The position numbers were made by a program, and so were the translations under genes. From G964020105 sp964020105 (GTDB taxonomy: Bacteria; Pseudomonadota; Alphaproteobacteria; WRAU01; Hepatincolaceae), in assembly GCA_964020105.1 (NCBI GenBank), contig OZ026535.1:1319407-1383406 (forward strand): a stretch of 64,000 nt of DNA, written 5' to 3'. The notes below the pieces were generated by a model. That model did no database searches. It saw only the letters and a program-made list of their open reading frames with translations, and was not told where the DNA came from. This document shows, in pieces, positions 44,524 to 53,894 of the stretch; position 1 is the first letter of the stretch; each line of letters starts with the position of its first letter.

Positions 44524-45899
44524 TATTTAAGTCTCCATTTTGTACTATCTGTTCTATCTTCAATTATAATTCCTAAGTCTAGTAAAATATGCCTTATATT
44601 ATCTGCTTTAGCAAAATTCCTATCTGCTTTAGCTTTACCTCTTTCTGCCATTAGCACCTCTATCTTTAGAGCAGTAATACCTAAGTTTTGTAAAGCAATT
44701 TCTCTCCAAGTTTTTGGAGTGCAAAATAAAATACCAAGCATATTAGCCTCTCCTAAGATCATAGCCTTTAATGATGTCTTATCAGCAGGATTATTTATAT
44801 GTTTAATTTTATCAATGTGTTTATGTAAAATACTGATTGCTAGGGGTGTATTCAAATCATCCCTTAGTGCACCTAAGAATTCCTCTGATGGTTTTATATC
44901 ATCAATTTTAATATCTTGTAGGATCTCTAAATTATGGTAAAAATCATTTAAGGTATGTCTTGCCTGTTCTAAGGAGGTATCTGTATAATCTAGGGTTTGT
45001 CTATAGTGAGTCTTTAGTAAACTTAGTCTTATTACCTCGGGATGATATTTTTGTAACGCGTCAACAAGGCTAATAACGTTGCCTAAGCTTTTCGACATCT
45101 TTTGCCCATTAATAGTAATGAATCCATTATGAAGCCAGTAGTTTGCCACTTTATTATTTAAGCCACTATAGCATACCCCTTGGGCAATTTCATTTTCATG
45201 ATGGGGGAAAATTAAATCCCTTCCCCCTCCATGTATATCAAAATGCTCTCCTAGTAAGGTAAAGGACATTGCTGAGCACTCTATATGCCATCCAGGACGA
45301 CCATAACCCCAAGGTGAATCCCATCCAACTTCTAGTAAATCCACAGATTTCCACAATGCAAAATCTGCTGGATCTTCTTTAGATGTTATATTTTCAATAC
45401 GTACTCCATTTAAGATATCTTCTTTATTAAAGCCGCTTAATGCAGCGTAATCTTTATAGCTTTTTACTTTGAAAAATATATCACCTCTAACATTATAAGC
45501 GTGACCCTTAGCAAGCAACGTAGCTATCATCTCCTGCATTGGTTTGATATAGTCAGTAGCTTTTGGCTCAAAGGTTGGTCTTAATGTATTTAAGGCCTCT
45601 AGTTCTTCATGAAAGGATTTTATAACCCTTGTGGTTAAAGAATTTATAGACTCATTATTTTCTAATGCTCTTAGGATGATTTTATCATCAACATCAGTTA
45701 TATTTCTAACGTAAGTTACTTTGGGGTAATCATGCCTTAGAAGGCGGTATAGAGTATCGAATACCACAATTGGTCGCGCATTGCCCACGTGGATATTATC
45801 ATATACCGTAGGGCCACATACATACATTTTAATATGCTTATTATCTATAGCAATAAATGGTTCTTTTTTTCTATTTAGCGTATTATATAAATAAAGCAT
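44523..45899 (-). CDS. cysS: Cysteine--tRNA ligase
   Basis: A 458-residue class I synthetase. The N-terminal CGPTVYDNIHVGNARP has the zinc Cys and the HIGH-type HVGN. WHIECSAMSFTLLGEHFDIH and FPHHENEIAQG supply further zinc ligands. KMSKS is intact in GQKMSKSLGNV. It charges tRNA-Cys. The gene abuts gltX with no spacing, so gltX-cysS are in one transcript. Confidence 0.98.
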   Translation of the reverse strand: MLYLYNTLNRKKEPFIAIDNKHIKMYVCGPTVYDNIHVGNARPIVVFDTLYRLLRHDYPKVTYVRNITDVDDKIILRALENNESINSLTTRVIKSFHEELEALNTLRPTFEPKATDYIKPMQEMIATLLAKGHAYNVRGDIFFKVKSYKDYAALSGFNKEDILNGVRIENITSKEDPADFALWKSVDLLEVGWDSPWGYGRPGWHIECSAMSFTLLGEHFDIHGGGRDLIFPHHENEIAQGVCYSGLNNKVANYWLHNGFITINGQKMSKSLGNVISLVDALQKYHPEVIRLSLLKTHYRQTLDYTDTSLEQARHTLNDFYHNLEILQDIKIDDIKPSEEFLGALRDDLNTPLAISILHKHIDKIKHINNPADKTSLKAMILGEANMLGILFCTPKTWREIALQNLGITALKIEVLMAERGKAKADRNFAKADNIRHILLDLGIIIEDRTDSTKWRLK

Positions 45900-47273
45900 C
45901 TATATCTTATTTAATAACATGTTAAGTCGTTTTATTAGCCGTTCTTTCGTAATCATTTTTATTATATGTTTAAATTCAGGACCATTTTCCATTCCACTAA
46001 ATGCTAATCTTAAGGGTTTATATAGATCTTTACCTTTTAAATTACTTTTAGCCTTGATTTCCTCTAACCAAATATTCCAGGTATTATCATTAAATGGTTC
46101 ATAGGGAATAGTATTAATAGCAATCCTTATAAGGTCATCATTAAGAGAAATAGTTTTTAAATTATCATCATGAAATATATTAAACCAAGTTTTTATATCT
46201 TTAAATTCCACAATATTATCTTTTACAGCTTCCCAAAAAGATATATCTATATCTAAATTAAGAATCTTTTTTACTAAAGCTCCTATTTCACTAAAAGAGA
46301 GACTTTGCAAAATATGTAAATTGAATTTTAATAATTTTGCTTCATCAAACTGAGCAGCTGCACTATTATATTTACTTAAATCAAAAATTTCCGCTATCTC
46401 CTTGTTTGAACTAAAAACCCTATTCTGTTCTCCAAGTCCTAAAGCAAAAAGATAGTTGCTAATTGCCAATGGATGAATTCCTTTCTCTCTTAATCCTCTT
46501 AATGATAATGCTCCATCCCTTTTTGAGAAACCCTCTCCCTTATTATTCGTAATTAATGGTAGGTGTGCAAAAACAGGTAGTACAGCACCCAAATAGTTGA
46601 ACATCTGAATCTGTACAGCAGTATTAACAATATGATCCTCTCCCCTGATTATATGTGTAATGTTTTTTTCTATATCATCTAAGACAGAAGTTAAAATATA
46701 TAAAAAACTACCATCCTCCCTTATAACCACAGGATCAGAAATGTTTTCCCCTTTAAATAATATATCTTCCTTAACAAGGTCACTCCATGCAATTTCTTTA
46801 TGCTCCATTTTAAAGCGATAATGTGGTTTTTTCCCATTTTTTATATAATCTTGTCTTTGTGCCTCTGTTAATTTAAGCATGCTACGATCATAAATTGGGG
46901 GCTTCCCTAAGGATGACTGTATCTTTTTTTTATACTCCAATTCTTCTGCACTCTCATAACACTCATATATCTTACCATCTTCAAGCAATTTCTTCATGAA
47001 ATTACTATAAACATCCAAGCGCTCAGACTGCTTAAATTCAAATTGCCACTCAATATCAAGCCATCTTAAATCTTCCTTGATGCCCTCAATATATTCCTCT
47101 TTAACCCTTGGTTGATCTGTATCATCTATCCTTAAGATATAAATACCACCAAGCTTTTTTGCTAAAAAATGATTTAATAATGCCATCCTAGCATTGCCTA
47201 AATGTAAATATCCAGTCGGACTAGGAGCAAATCTTACTATAGGACTTACTAATTTTTCTTTTTGCTTAATCAT
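45900..47273 (-). CDS. gltX: Glutamate--tRNA ligase
   Basis: A 457-residue class I synthetase. The HIGH-type motif is HLGN in RFAPSPTGYLHLGNARMALL. The KMSKS-type loop is FSKRDGA (GEGFSKRDGALSLRGLRE). IIRGEDHIVNTAVQIQMF is typical of the nondiscriminating and discriminating GltX families. Alphaproteobacteria often have two gltX copies; only this one is in the window. It overlaps nadE by 8 bases and abuts cysS. Confidence 0.96.
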   Translation of the reverse strand: MIKQKEKLVSPIVRFAPSPTGYLHLGNARMALLNHFLAKKLGGIYILRIDDTDQPRVKEEYIEGIKEDLRWLDIEWQFEFKQSERLDVYSNFMKKLLEDGKIYECYESAEELEYKKKIQSSLGKPPIYDRSMLKLTEAQRQDYIKNGKKPHYRFKMEHKEIAWSDLVKEDILFKGENISDPVVIREDGSFLYILTSVLDDIEKNITHIIRGEDHIVNTAVQIQMFNYLGAVLPVFAHLPLITNNKGEGFSKRDGALSLRGLREKGIHPLAISNYLFALGLGEQNRVFSSNKEIAEIFDLSKYNSAAAQFDEAKLLKFNLHILQSLSFSEIGALVKKILNLDIDISFWEAVKDNIVEFKDIKTWFNIFHDDNLKTISLNDDLIRIAINTIPYEPFNDNTWNIWLEEIKAKSNLKGKDLYKPLRLAFSGMENGPEFKHIIKMITKERLIKRLNMLLNKI

Positions 47274-48903
47274 TTTTATCCACGTAGCTGTTTATTCTAT
47301 ATTTATCGCTTATATTATAATGATAGTTTCTACCAAAAGATCTCTCACTTATACTTACCCCACAAACACCCTGCATTCTCTTATAATGAGAATTCTTTAA
47401 TAAAAGTATAACTTTATTTACTAATTCTACATCAAATTTTTTATACAAATCTTGCCTCTGTGCATTTTCTTCCACTATGGCGTACAGTATAGAGTCTAGT
47501 ATGGCATAGTCCATTAAACTATCCTCATCAAATTGATTTTCCTTCAGCTCAGCGGAAGGTCTTCTTGTAATAGCCCTAGCAGGTATAATTTCTGTTCGCT
47601 GTAATAAACTACCCTCTGGAATAGCACCATTGCGCCATTTGGCTAAAGCAACAACCTGTGTTTTATACAAATCCTTAATTAAATTATAACCACCACACGT
47701 ATCACCATAAAGTGTACAGTAACCAGTTGCGATCTCCGACTTATTACCAGTTGTTAGCAATAAATAATCTGGATTATTATTGGCAAATGCCATCAACATA
47801 TTACAGCGAATTCTTGCTTGCAAATTATCTGCAATATTATTTTTATCTAAATTAACATGTTCACTAAGCAGCCCAGCCTGAGTTGAAAAAATATCATTAA
47901 TCTCTACTTCCGTAATTTTAATTCCCAATAAAACTCCCATCTCCTCAATTATCTCTCTGCTTAACTTAGATGTATATTTTGTTGGTAGTGAAATTCCTAA
48001 AACATTTTCCTTGCCCAAAGCATCTACAGCCATAGCAGCAGTTATCGTCGAGTCTATACCTCCACTTACTCCAAGCATCACACCCTTGAAATTATTTGCT
48101 GCACAAAAATCCCTTAGCCCTAGCAAAATTACTTCATAAATTAACCTATTGGTGCTTCTTACGTTTAGTGCATCAATGTTTTTATTAATGCATTTTTTAT
48201 TCATAATTGTGCAATTCATCCTATCTTCTTGTGTATGATTTAAAGAAAAACATATGCTAAAATCATAATTAAGTAAAAATGAATTACCATCAAACACTAT
48301 ATCATCAACTCCACCAACACTATTGCAGTAAAGAACAGGAACATTGAACTCTTTAACCATAGATTTAGCAATATTTAATCTTTTTTCATGCTTGTTTAAA
48401 CTATAATGAGATGCATCTAAATTAATTATTAAATCTACTTTTTCAGAACTCTCAGCACTATCACCAAGCAGTATTAATATGGCAGTATTGTTGATATTAA
48501 TTATATTAGAGCTATCATTTTTTGTGCTAAAATATGATACGCCATTAAATGGATCATCTAATTTTAAGGAGTTTTTACATATAATATTTTCAATTGCACC
48601 ATTTTTAATCACAAATATAGCGTTATAAATTTTATTTTCTCTATAATAAGGAGCTCCAAGTAGTAGAGTTTGCAGTGAGCCAACAGTACTTCGGCTAATT
48701 TTTTGCATGTAAAAATCAACATCCTTAGAAAAATCTTTTGCTAATAAATTATCCATTGGTGAAACACCACAAAGGGACATCTGTGGGGTAATTATTAAAT
48801 CAGCATTTTTACTAGTGGTAAAAAAATCTATTATTTTATCACTATTATTTTTTAAATCCCCTAGAACAGATTTCATCTGTAAAAATGTAATATTTAAAGA
48901 CAT
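47266..48903 (-). CDS. nadE: NAD(+) synthase with a degenerate glutaminase domain
   Basis: A 545-residue protein with an N-terminal nitrilase-fold domain (about 1-260) and a C-terminal synthetase domain (GVSGGIDSTITAAMAVDALG, GISLPTKYTS, LLTTGNKSEIATGYCTLYGD). The synthetase turns nicotinate adenine dinucleotide into NAD with ATP. The glutaminase part has lost key residues: Q41 replaces the catalytic Glu (TPQMSL), and L146 sits where the nucleophilic Cys should be (AILILLGDSAE); a Lys at 110 remains. It therefore probably uses free ammonia. The ammonia source is not visible. It lies 1 base after pncB, and both are in the same run with gltX-cysS. Confidence 0.93.
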   Translation of the reverse strand: MSLNITFLQMKSVLGDLKNNSDKIIDFFTTSKNADLIITPQMSLCGVSPMDNLLAKDFSKDVDFYMQKISRSTVGSLQTLLLGAPYYRENKIYNAIFVIKNGAIENIICKNSLKLDDPFNGVSYFSTKNDSSNIININNTAILILLGDSAESSEKVDLIINLDASHYSLNKHEKRLNIAKSMVKEFNVPVLYCNSVGGVDDIVFDGNSFLLNYDFSICFSLNHTQEDRMNCTIMNKKCINKNIDALNVRSTNRLIYEVILLGLRDFCAANNFKGVMLGVSGGIDSTITAAMAVDALGKENVLGISLPTKYTSKLSREIIEEMGVLLGIKITEVEINDIFSTQAGLLSEHVNLDKNNIADNLQARIRCNMLMAFANNNPDYLLLTTGNKSEIATGYCTLYGDTCGGYNLIKDLYKTQVVALAKWRNGAIPEGSLLQRTEIIPARAITRRPSAELKENQFDEDSLMDYAILDSILYAIVEENAQRQDLYKKFDVELVNKVILLLKNSHYKRMQGVCGVSISERSFGRNYHYNISDKYRINSYVDKND

Positions 48904-48904
48904 C

Positions 48905-50056
48905 CTACCCCTTAGATAATTGTTTTAGTTTTTTTTGCCATTTTTTTATTAAAAACTCTCTGCCCTTTTTAATTGAAAGCCTACCGTCATAAGAGACAAT
49001 ATCAGCAGTGGCGTAAGTATCAGCCCATTTTGGTGGAATGTAAGAACCAGTACCAACTCCATCAATAGGAGCATCCACCTTCGCCATCAGCAAACACTTC
49101 CTAATATCAAAACCAGAGGAGACAATGATTTTTACTTTTTTAAACCCCTTATTATTAAGCATCTCACGCATGTAAAATATTGCAGCCGCAGATACTCCAC
49201 TGCCAGATAGAAAATCTATCTCCTCTTTATCCTTATACTCAATAAAAGCAGAAGGAACATAATGTTCTATAATCTCATTGGATTTATCATAACTTAATCC
49301 CTCTAAAAATCTCCCACCATGGGTATCTAAGCGAATACTAAGATTACCACTCTCTGCTAAATGTCTAAATCTAGCACATACTTCCAAAGAATCACTAACC
49401 TCTTTGCCAAAATAATCAACCAATACTGTCATCTCTTCTGGAGCAAATGTATCATAAAACATTTCCGCTGCCCTAATAGTAGACCCAGCGTAACCAATCA
49501 AGGAATGCGGCATAGTGCCAATTCCATATTCCTTAGCAAACAAATATGCTGAAGCATTATCACTACATCCTATAAATCCTTTTGCCCCACCCCTAACAGC
49601 TAAATTAGAGCCAACAGAAGCTCCATACTCACATGCATACACCATTTGCTCATCAACGCAATGTCTAGCAATCATCGATATGAAAAAAGCTTTCCTTAAA
49701 CTTTTTGACATGCTATACGCATTCCATGCACATAAACATGGAACTCCAAGCCTCTGTAGAATCAAGGTCTCTAATTCAGATAACTCAATAAAAGACCCTT
49801 CCAAGAAAAATAATGGCTCACCAGCCGCCACAAGATCTCCCTCTTTGAAATTTTCATGCACCTTTATATCATAGTTAAGTTCATTACTTACTTTTATAAT
49901 GAAATCAAGAGCAATCTTGACTGCGTAAACTGACGGCTTCCTCAAAAAATATGCATATACTACTTTGCTATCTCCGTGTTTGCTAACTGCCAATTTAGTA
50001 TTGCTGAAGTAACTATCTGTATTATTTTCTATATGTTTCTTTAGATTTTCCACCAT
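48905..50056 (-). CDS. pncB: Nicotinate phosphoribosyltransferase
   Basis: A 383-residue type II phosphoribosyltransferase. Motifs include LILQRLGVPCLCAWNAYSMS, AVRGGAKGFIGCSDNASAYL, GTMPHSLIGYAG, IRLDTHGGRF and DGVGTGSYIP. It makes nicotinate mononucleotide from nicotinate and PRPP. It directly precedes nadE, so salvage of nicotinate into NAD is partly encoded here; the middle enzyme, NadD, is not in the window. The N-terminal SYFSNTK region and typical length support a complete gene. Confidence 0.93.
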   Translation of the reverse strand: MVENLKKHIENNTDSYFSNTKLAVSKHGDSKVVYAYFLRKPSVYAVKIALDFIIKVSNELNYDIKVHENFKEGDLVAAGEPLFFLEGSFIELSELETLILQRLGVPCLCAWNAYSMSKSLRKAFFISMIARHCVDEQMVYACEYGASVGSNLAVRGGAKGFIGCSDNASAYLFAKEYGIGTMPHSLIGYAGSTIRAAEMFYDTFAPEEMTVLVDYFGKEVSDSLEVCARFRHLAESGNLSIRLDTHGGRFLEGLSYDKSNEIIEHYVPSAFIEYKDKEEIDFLSGSGVSAAAIFYMREMLNNKGFKKVKIIVSSGFDIRKCLLMAKVDAPIDGVGTGSYIPPKWADTYATADIVSYDGRLSIKKGREFLIKKWQKKLKQLSKG

Positions 50057-50085
50057 CTATTCTCTTGCTTATAATTGCTTTACTA

Positions 50086-51240
50086 TCACTTAGGTAACAA
50101 TGTTGTAAGTAATTTCCCAATCTCTATGCTTTGAGAGGAATTTAATCTTGGATCACACAAAGTTTTATATTTAAGGTTATCAACTAGATTGTTCTCTTCC
50201 TCACACTCGTAAATATCTTCCCATGAATTCTCCAAATGCACGCCAGCAATATATTTATTATGCCCATTCATTATCTGTGTGAAATTTATAAGTTCCTTCT
50301 TAATATCCTCTATTCTTCTTGATTTAATTCCATTTGCATTAACAAAAGTATTGCCGTGCATAGGATCACACAGCCAAAGCACATTTAATTTATTATTTTC
50401 TACTGCTGTAATAATTTCACCTAAATATTTCCCCACTTTTAGATGACCAAATCGACAAATTAACATTATTTTACCAATCTCATCACTTGGATTGAGGATT
50501 TTTATTATACTAAGTAGATCTTCTAAAACTATCTCAGAGCTAATCTTAATGCCAATTGGATTGTGTACTCCCCTTAAATATTCCACGTGGGCAGATGTCT
50601 TAAACCTAGTGCGCTCACCAAGCCACAAACTATGCGCTGAAAGATTATAGTATTTATTATCTTCCTGCACTGTACTCATACATTCTTCATAATGTAAATT
50701 CAGTGCCTCATGGGATACAAAAATATTCTCATTCATATTTCTTAAAATATCTAGGGTTAATTTAGAGTTATCATAGGCTAAAAGTAATCTTTTACTATCA
50801 ATTTTACGATCATAAAAGTCATGTACTATATCTCCTTTATATGATTGTACTAATTGCCCACCAGATAACTCAAAATCATGACTGCGCGGCTTAGTATACT
50901 GTCCTGCCATGCGCCCAATTTTTATGATCTTTTTTAAGCCTTTGAATAATAAGCAAAAATTATTTAATGTTGTTACTCTGCTCTGTACATCATCTTCTGT
51001 GCTTTGAGAAAATCTTTCCGCACACTCTCCCATCTGTACAATAAACAACTTATTGCTTTCAACAGCAGACAGCTGATTCTTTAAAGTAATTATATCTTTA
51101 AAATCCACCAAAGGATCACGTCTTAATAGTTCCCTCTTTACTTCTCTTAAATTTTTACTGTATTTAGGGATGTGTTTATGAGGGAATTTTTCCCAAGTGC
51201 TAGGAATCCAAGTCATGTTTTTAAATTGGCTGTTATTCAT
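50086..51240 (-). CDS. 3-deoxy-7-phosphoheptulonate synthase, class II
   Basis: A 384-residue class II DAHP synthase, the first enzyme of the shikimate pathway. Conserved segments: IVQMGECAERF with the metal Cys, GRMAGQYTKPRS, WLGERTR, GVHNPIGIKISS, LWLCDPMHGNT with the metal His, HLE and CDPRLN with the metal Glu and Asp. All four metal ligands are present. It is shorter than the roughly 450 residues usual in the class. The ATG overlaps the upstream NDUFA9-like gene stop by 4 bases. Together with aroE this points to at least a partial shikimate pathway. Confidence 0.92.
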   Translation of the reverse strand: MNNSQFKNMTWIPSTWEKFPHKHIPKYSKNLREVKRELLRRDPLVDFKDIITLKNQLSAVESNKLFIVQMGECAERFSQSTEDDVQSRVTTLNNFCLLFKGLKKIIKIGRMAGQYTKPRSHDFELSGGQLVQSYKGDIVHDFYDRKIDSKRLLLAYDNSKLTLDILRNMNENIFVSHEALNLHYEECMSTVQEDNKYYNLSAHSLWLGERTRFKTSAHVEYLRGVHNPIGIKISSEIVLEDLLSIIKILNPSDEIGKIMLICRFGHLKVGKYLGEIITAVENNKLNVLWLCDPMHGNTFVNANGIKSRRIEDIKKELINFTQIMNGHNKYIAGVHLENSWEDIYECEEENNLVDNLKYKTLCDPRLNSSQSIEIGKLLTTLLPK

Positions 51241-52103
51241 TTTGCATACTTACTTGATATATAATCTAAACCTCTTGGTGATATACCTAAGCTTCGAAGA
51301 TTTAGTTTTCCTACTCCAACCTTCTTACTTAGGGATAACAAATGTAGATATTTTTTTTCTATGGAATAACACTTTATATGATGAATAACTGTTAATAAGA
51401 TTTTATCTAAAATGGATAATTTTGCTTTTTTGTTTTTTATTTCTATTTTTAAAGCTTTATTAAGATCAAAGGTAGTGATCTTAGCATCACTACCAAGCTC
51501 AAAATGCTTATTAATATAATTATGATTAAAAGATAAAGCTATAATAGCAGACACCAACTCATGTTTGTCGATATAGGTGAAAGAGTAGTTAGGGCTAATA
51601 GCCTTACCTATGATATTGTATATTTTTTGCATGTCCTCAATTATACTATCATTTTCAGAAAAAATCACAGCACAAGACATAATATTATAATTATGACAAG
51701 TTTTAGATATCATGTCTTCTAATAATTTCAATCTAGTATAAAATGTGGAGAAAATGCTTTTCTTAATTAATGGAGTGAGATGAATAAAATAAGTTGCACT
51801 ATTTACAAGGGATACTATTTTCTTCGATAAGGTGAAATTAACAGCAAAATTGACCACATTAGAGGGAGAAGGAGCAGTAAGGGTATTAATAACACACTCA
51901 CATGACGCTAGCACCTTACCTAAGCATAATGAGCTAGGATTTATAACTTTGATTTTTTTTAAAGGATCTTTAGCAACAAGATTAGGAATAGTTCTATCCG
52001 TAACTAGGTATATATATGCACCACTTTTTAATAACTGTTGTATTAACAATAAGCTAAAAGAGTTATTATACCCTATAACACAAATTTTTTTAGTGAAAAA
52101 CAT
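51237..52103 (-). CDS. NAD(P)-binding Rossmann-fold protein, NDUFA9-like
   Basis: A 288-residue protein with an N-terminal Rossmann start (KKICVIGYNNSFSLLLIQQL, then AYIYLVTDRT). It resembles the extended SDR/NDUFA9 family found in Alphaproteobacteria: the middle segment CEVINTLTAP-type region (CVINTLTAP) and the C-terminal LGISPRGLDYI, similar to the L-G-I-x-P-x-x-L-E-x-I end of that group. The glycine motif is degenerate, so binding of the nucleotide may be altered. Mitochondrial NDUFA9 is a complex I subunit; the bacterial role is unsettled. Its stop overlaps the DAHP synthase ATG by 4 bases. Family assignment is tentative. Confidence 0.55.
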   Translation of the reverse strand: MFFTKKICVIGYNNSFSLLLIQQLLKSGAYIYLVTDRTIPNLVAKDPLKKIKVINPSSLCLGKVLASCECVINTLTAPSPSNVVNFAVNFTLSKKIVSLVNSATYFIHLTPLIKKSIFSTFYTRLKLLEDMISKTCHNYNIMSCAVIFSENDSIIEDMQKIYNIIGKAISPNYSFTYIDKHELVSAIIALSFNHNYINKHFELGSDAKITTFDLNKALKIEIKNKKAKLSILDKILLTVIHHIKCYSIEKKYLHLLSLSKKVGVGKLNLRSLGISPRGLDYISSKYAK

Positions 52104-52271
52104 TTAGTGTTCTAACACTCCACGGTCAGCTTGTCGGTATTGATTGTAATATAAATTGCCAAATTTCATTTAATTTGTCTATAATAATATCATATAAAAT
52201 GATCCTAACATAGTATAAAAACATAACATTAAAGTAAAACATCGCTCACAACAACAAGGTATTATTTATTC

Positions 52272-52898
52272 ATGCAAGAAATAAAAATCATTCTACATAA
52301 GGGAGATATCCCATCTGTTGATGTAATCTCAGGAAATACAATTGCAGTGGACACAGAAACCATGGGGCTAGATTTATCCAGAGATAGGCTATGTTTAGTG
52401 CAAATTCGTGATGAAAGCAATACTATACATTTGATACAGTTTAGCAGAGGGGACTACAACTGCCCTAATCTAAAAGCAGTCCTTGCAAACAAACAAATAA
52501 ACAAAATATTTCATTATGCTAGATTTGATATACTTGCTATATATAGCTATTTAGGAGTCCTATGTGAAAATATATTTTGTACGAAAATAGCCTCTAAGCT
52601 ATGTAGAACCTATGCTAAACGACATGGTCTGAAAGAGATATGTAATGAACTTTTAGGAGTAGATTTGCAAAAAGATCAACAATCCTCTAACTGGGGAGCA
52701 AAAGATTTAACTAAGGAACAGCAAATATATGCAGCAGACGATGTAATGTATCTACATGAACTAAAACAAGCTTTGATTGTAAGATTAAAACAAGAAAATC
52801 GAACATCTCTTGCTTTGGCTTGTTTTAATTTTTTACCAACTAAAGTTATTCTCGACGCTATGAACTGGATTGGTGAAAATGATATTTTTAATCACTAA
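52272..52898 (+). CDS. Ribonuclease D-like 3'-5' exonuclease, HRDC-less
   Basis: A 208-residue DEDDy exonuclease. Exo I is VDTETMGLDL, exo II is HYARFDILAI and exo III is YAADDVMYLHEL with the catalytic Tyr. CTKIASKLCRTYAKRHGL and SNWGAKDLTKEQ match the RNase D family. It lacks the C-terminal HRDC domains of E. coli RNase D but fits the short alphaproteobacterial type. It trims RNA 3' ends. It heads the conserved rnd-kdsD-lpt block. Confidence 0.92.
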   Translation: MQEIKIILHKGDIPSVDVISGNTIAVDTETMGLDLSRDRLCLVQIRDESNTIHLIQFSRGDYNCPNLKAVLANKQINKIFHYARFDILAIYSYLGVLCENIFCTKIASKLCRTYAKRHGLKEICNELLGVDLQKDQQSSNWGAKDLTKEQQIYAADDVMYLHELKQALIVRLKQENRTSLALACFNFLPTKVILDAMNWIGENDIFNH

Positions 52899-52920
52899 AC
52901 AATTGTAAGAGCACATAAGA

Positions 52921-53892
52921 ATGTCTTTGAAAAATAATAAAGAAAAAGCAATACTTTTAGCACAAGAAGTTATAAAAACAGAGGTGGCAGGCATTGTATC
53001 CCTTTATGAAAATTTACCACATCATTTTAGTAAAGTTTGTAAATTATTACTTGATATTAAAGGTAGAATCATTGTTACAGGGATGGGTAAATCTGGTCAT
53101 ATAGGGGTGAAGATTTCTTCAACTCTTTCTTCAACCGGTAGTCCAGCATTTTTTGTCCATCCAGCCGAGGCAAATCACGGAGATCTTGGTATGATTGGTA
53201 AGAATGACGCTATAATTGCCATATCTAACTCAGGCAATACAGTTGAGCTACAAGGAATTATAAGTTACGCCAACAGATTTGATATACCTCTTATCGCTAT
53301 TACTACTAATAAAGAGAGTATGCTTGCTAGAGCTTCTAATTATATCTTAGAAATACCAAAAGCTAAAGAGGCCTGCTCCCTAGGTCTTGCCCCTACAACC
53401 TCAACAACTAATACTTTAGTATTAGGGGATGCTTTAGCAATTACTTTATTACAGCTAAGGGGATTCTCCTCTGAGGACTTTAAAACACTACATCCAGGTG
53501 GATCTCTAGGTAAGCAACTCTTAAAAATACATGACATTATGCATACAGGTGCAGAATTACCAATAGTCAATATTGGCACCAAGATGGATCAAGTTATTAT
53601 AAATATTACCTCCCATAAATTTGGTTGTGTTGCTGTTGTTAATGACCTTGAGGCTATGGTTGGTATTGTTACTGATGGGGATATTCGCAGAAATATGAAG
53701 CATGATTTCTTATCTAAATCTGTTGAAGACATTATGACAAAAAACTTTGTCTTTGCCACAGAAGACATGAATACCTCTAAAGCTTTGATGCTAATGCAAA
53801 AAAAAAATATCACCAATTTGTTTATCATAAAATATAATAAGCCAATTGGTATTATCCATATTCATGATCTATTAAAGTTAGGAGTGCTATAA
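52921..53892 (+). CDS. kdsD: Arabinose-5-phosphate isomerase KdsD/KpsF
   Basis: A 323-residue protein with an N-terminal SIS domain and two C-terminal CBS domains. The SIS part has VTGMGKSGHIGVKISSTLSS, HPAEANHGDLGMI and AISNSGNTVEL; CBS1 starts near KIHDIMHTGAEL and CBS2 near SVEDIMTKNFVF. It makes D-arabinose 5-phosphate from ribulose 5-phosphate for KDO, the inner-core LPS sugar. It precedes the lptC/lptA fusion by 2 bases, which fits an LPS operon. Confidence 0.96.
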   Translation: MSLKNNKEKAILLAQEVIKTEVAGIVSLYENLPHHFSKVCKLLLDIKGRIIVTGMGKSGHIGVKISSTLSSTGSPAFFVHPAEANHGDLGMIGKNDAIIAISNSGNTVELQGIISYANRFDIPLIAITTNKESMLARASNYILEIPKAKEACSLGLAPTTSTTNTLVLGDALAITLLQLRGFSSEDFKTLHPGGSLGKQLLKIHDIMHTGAELPIVNIGTKMDQVIINITSHKFGCVAVVNDLEAMVGIVTDGDIRRNMKHDFLSKSVEDIMTKNFVFATEDMNTSKALMLMQKKNITNLFIIKYNKPIGIIHIHDLLKLGVL

Positions 53893-53894
53893 TA

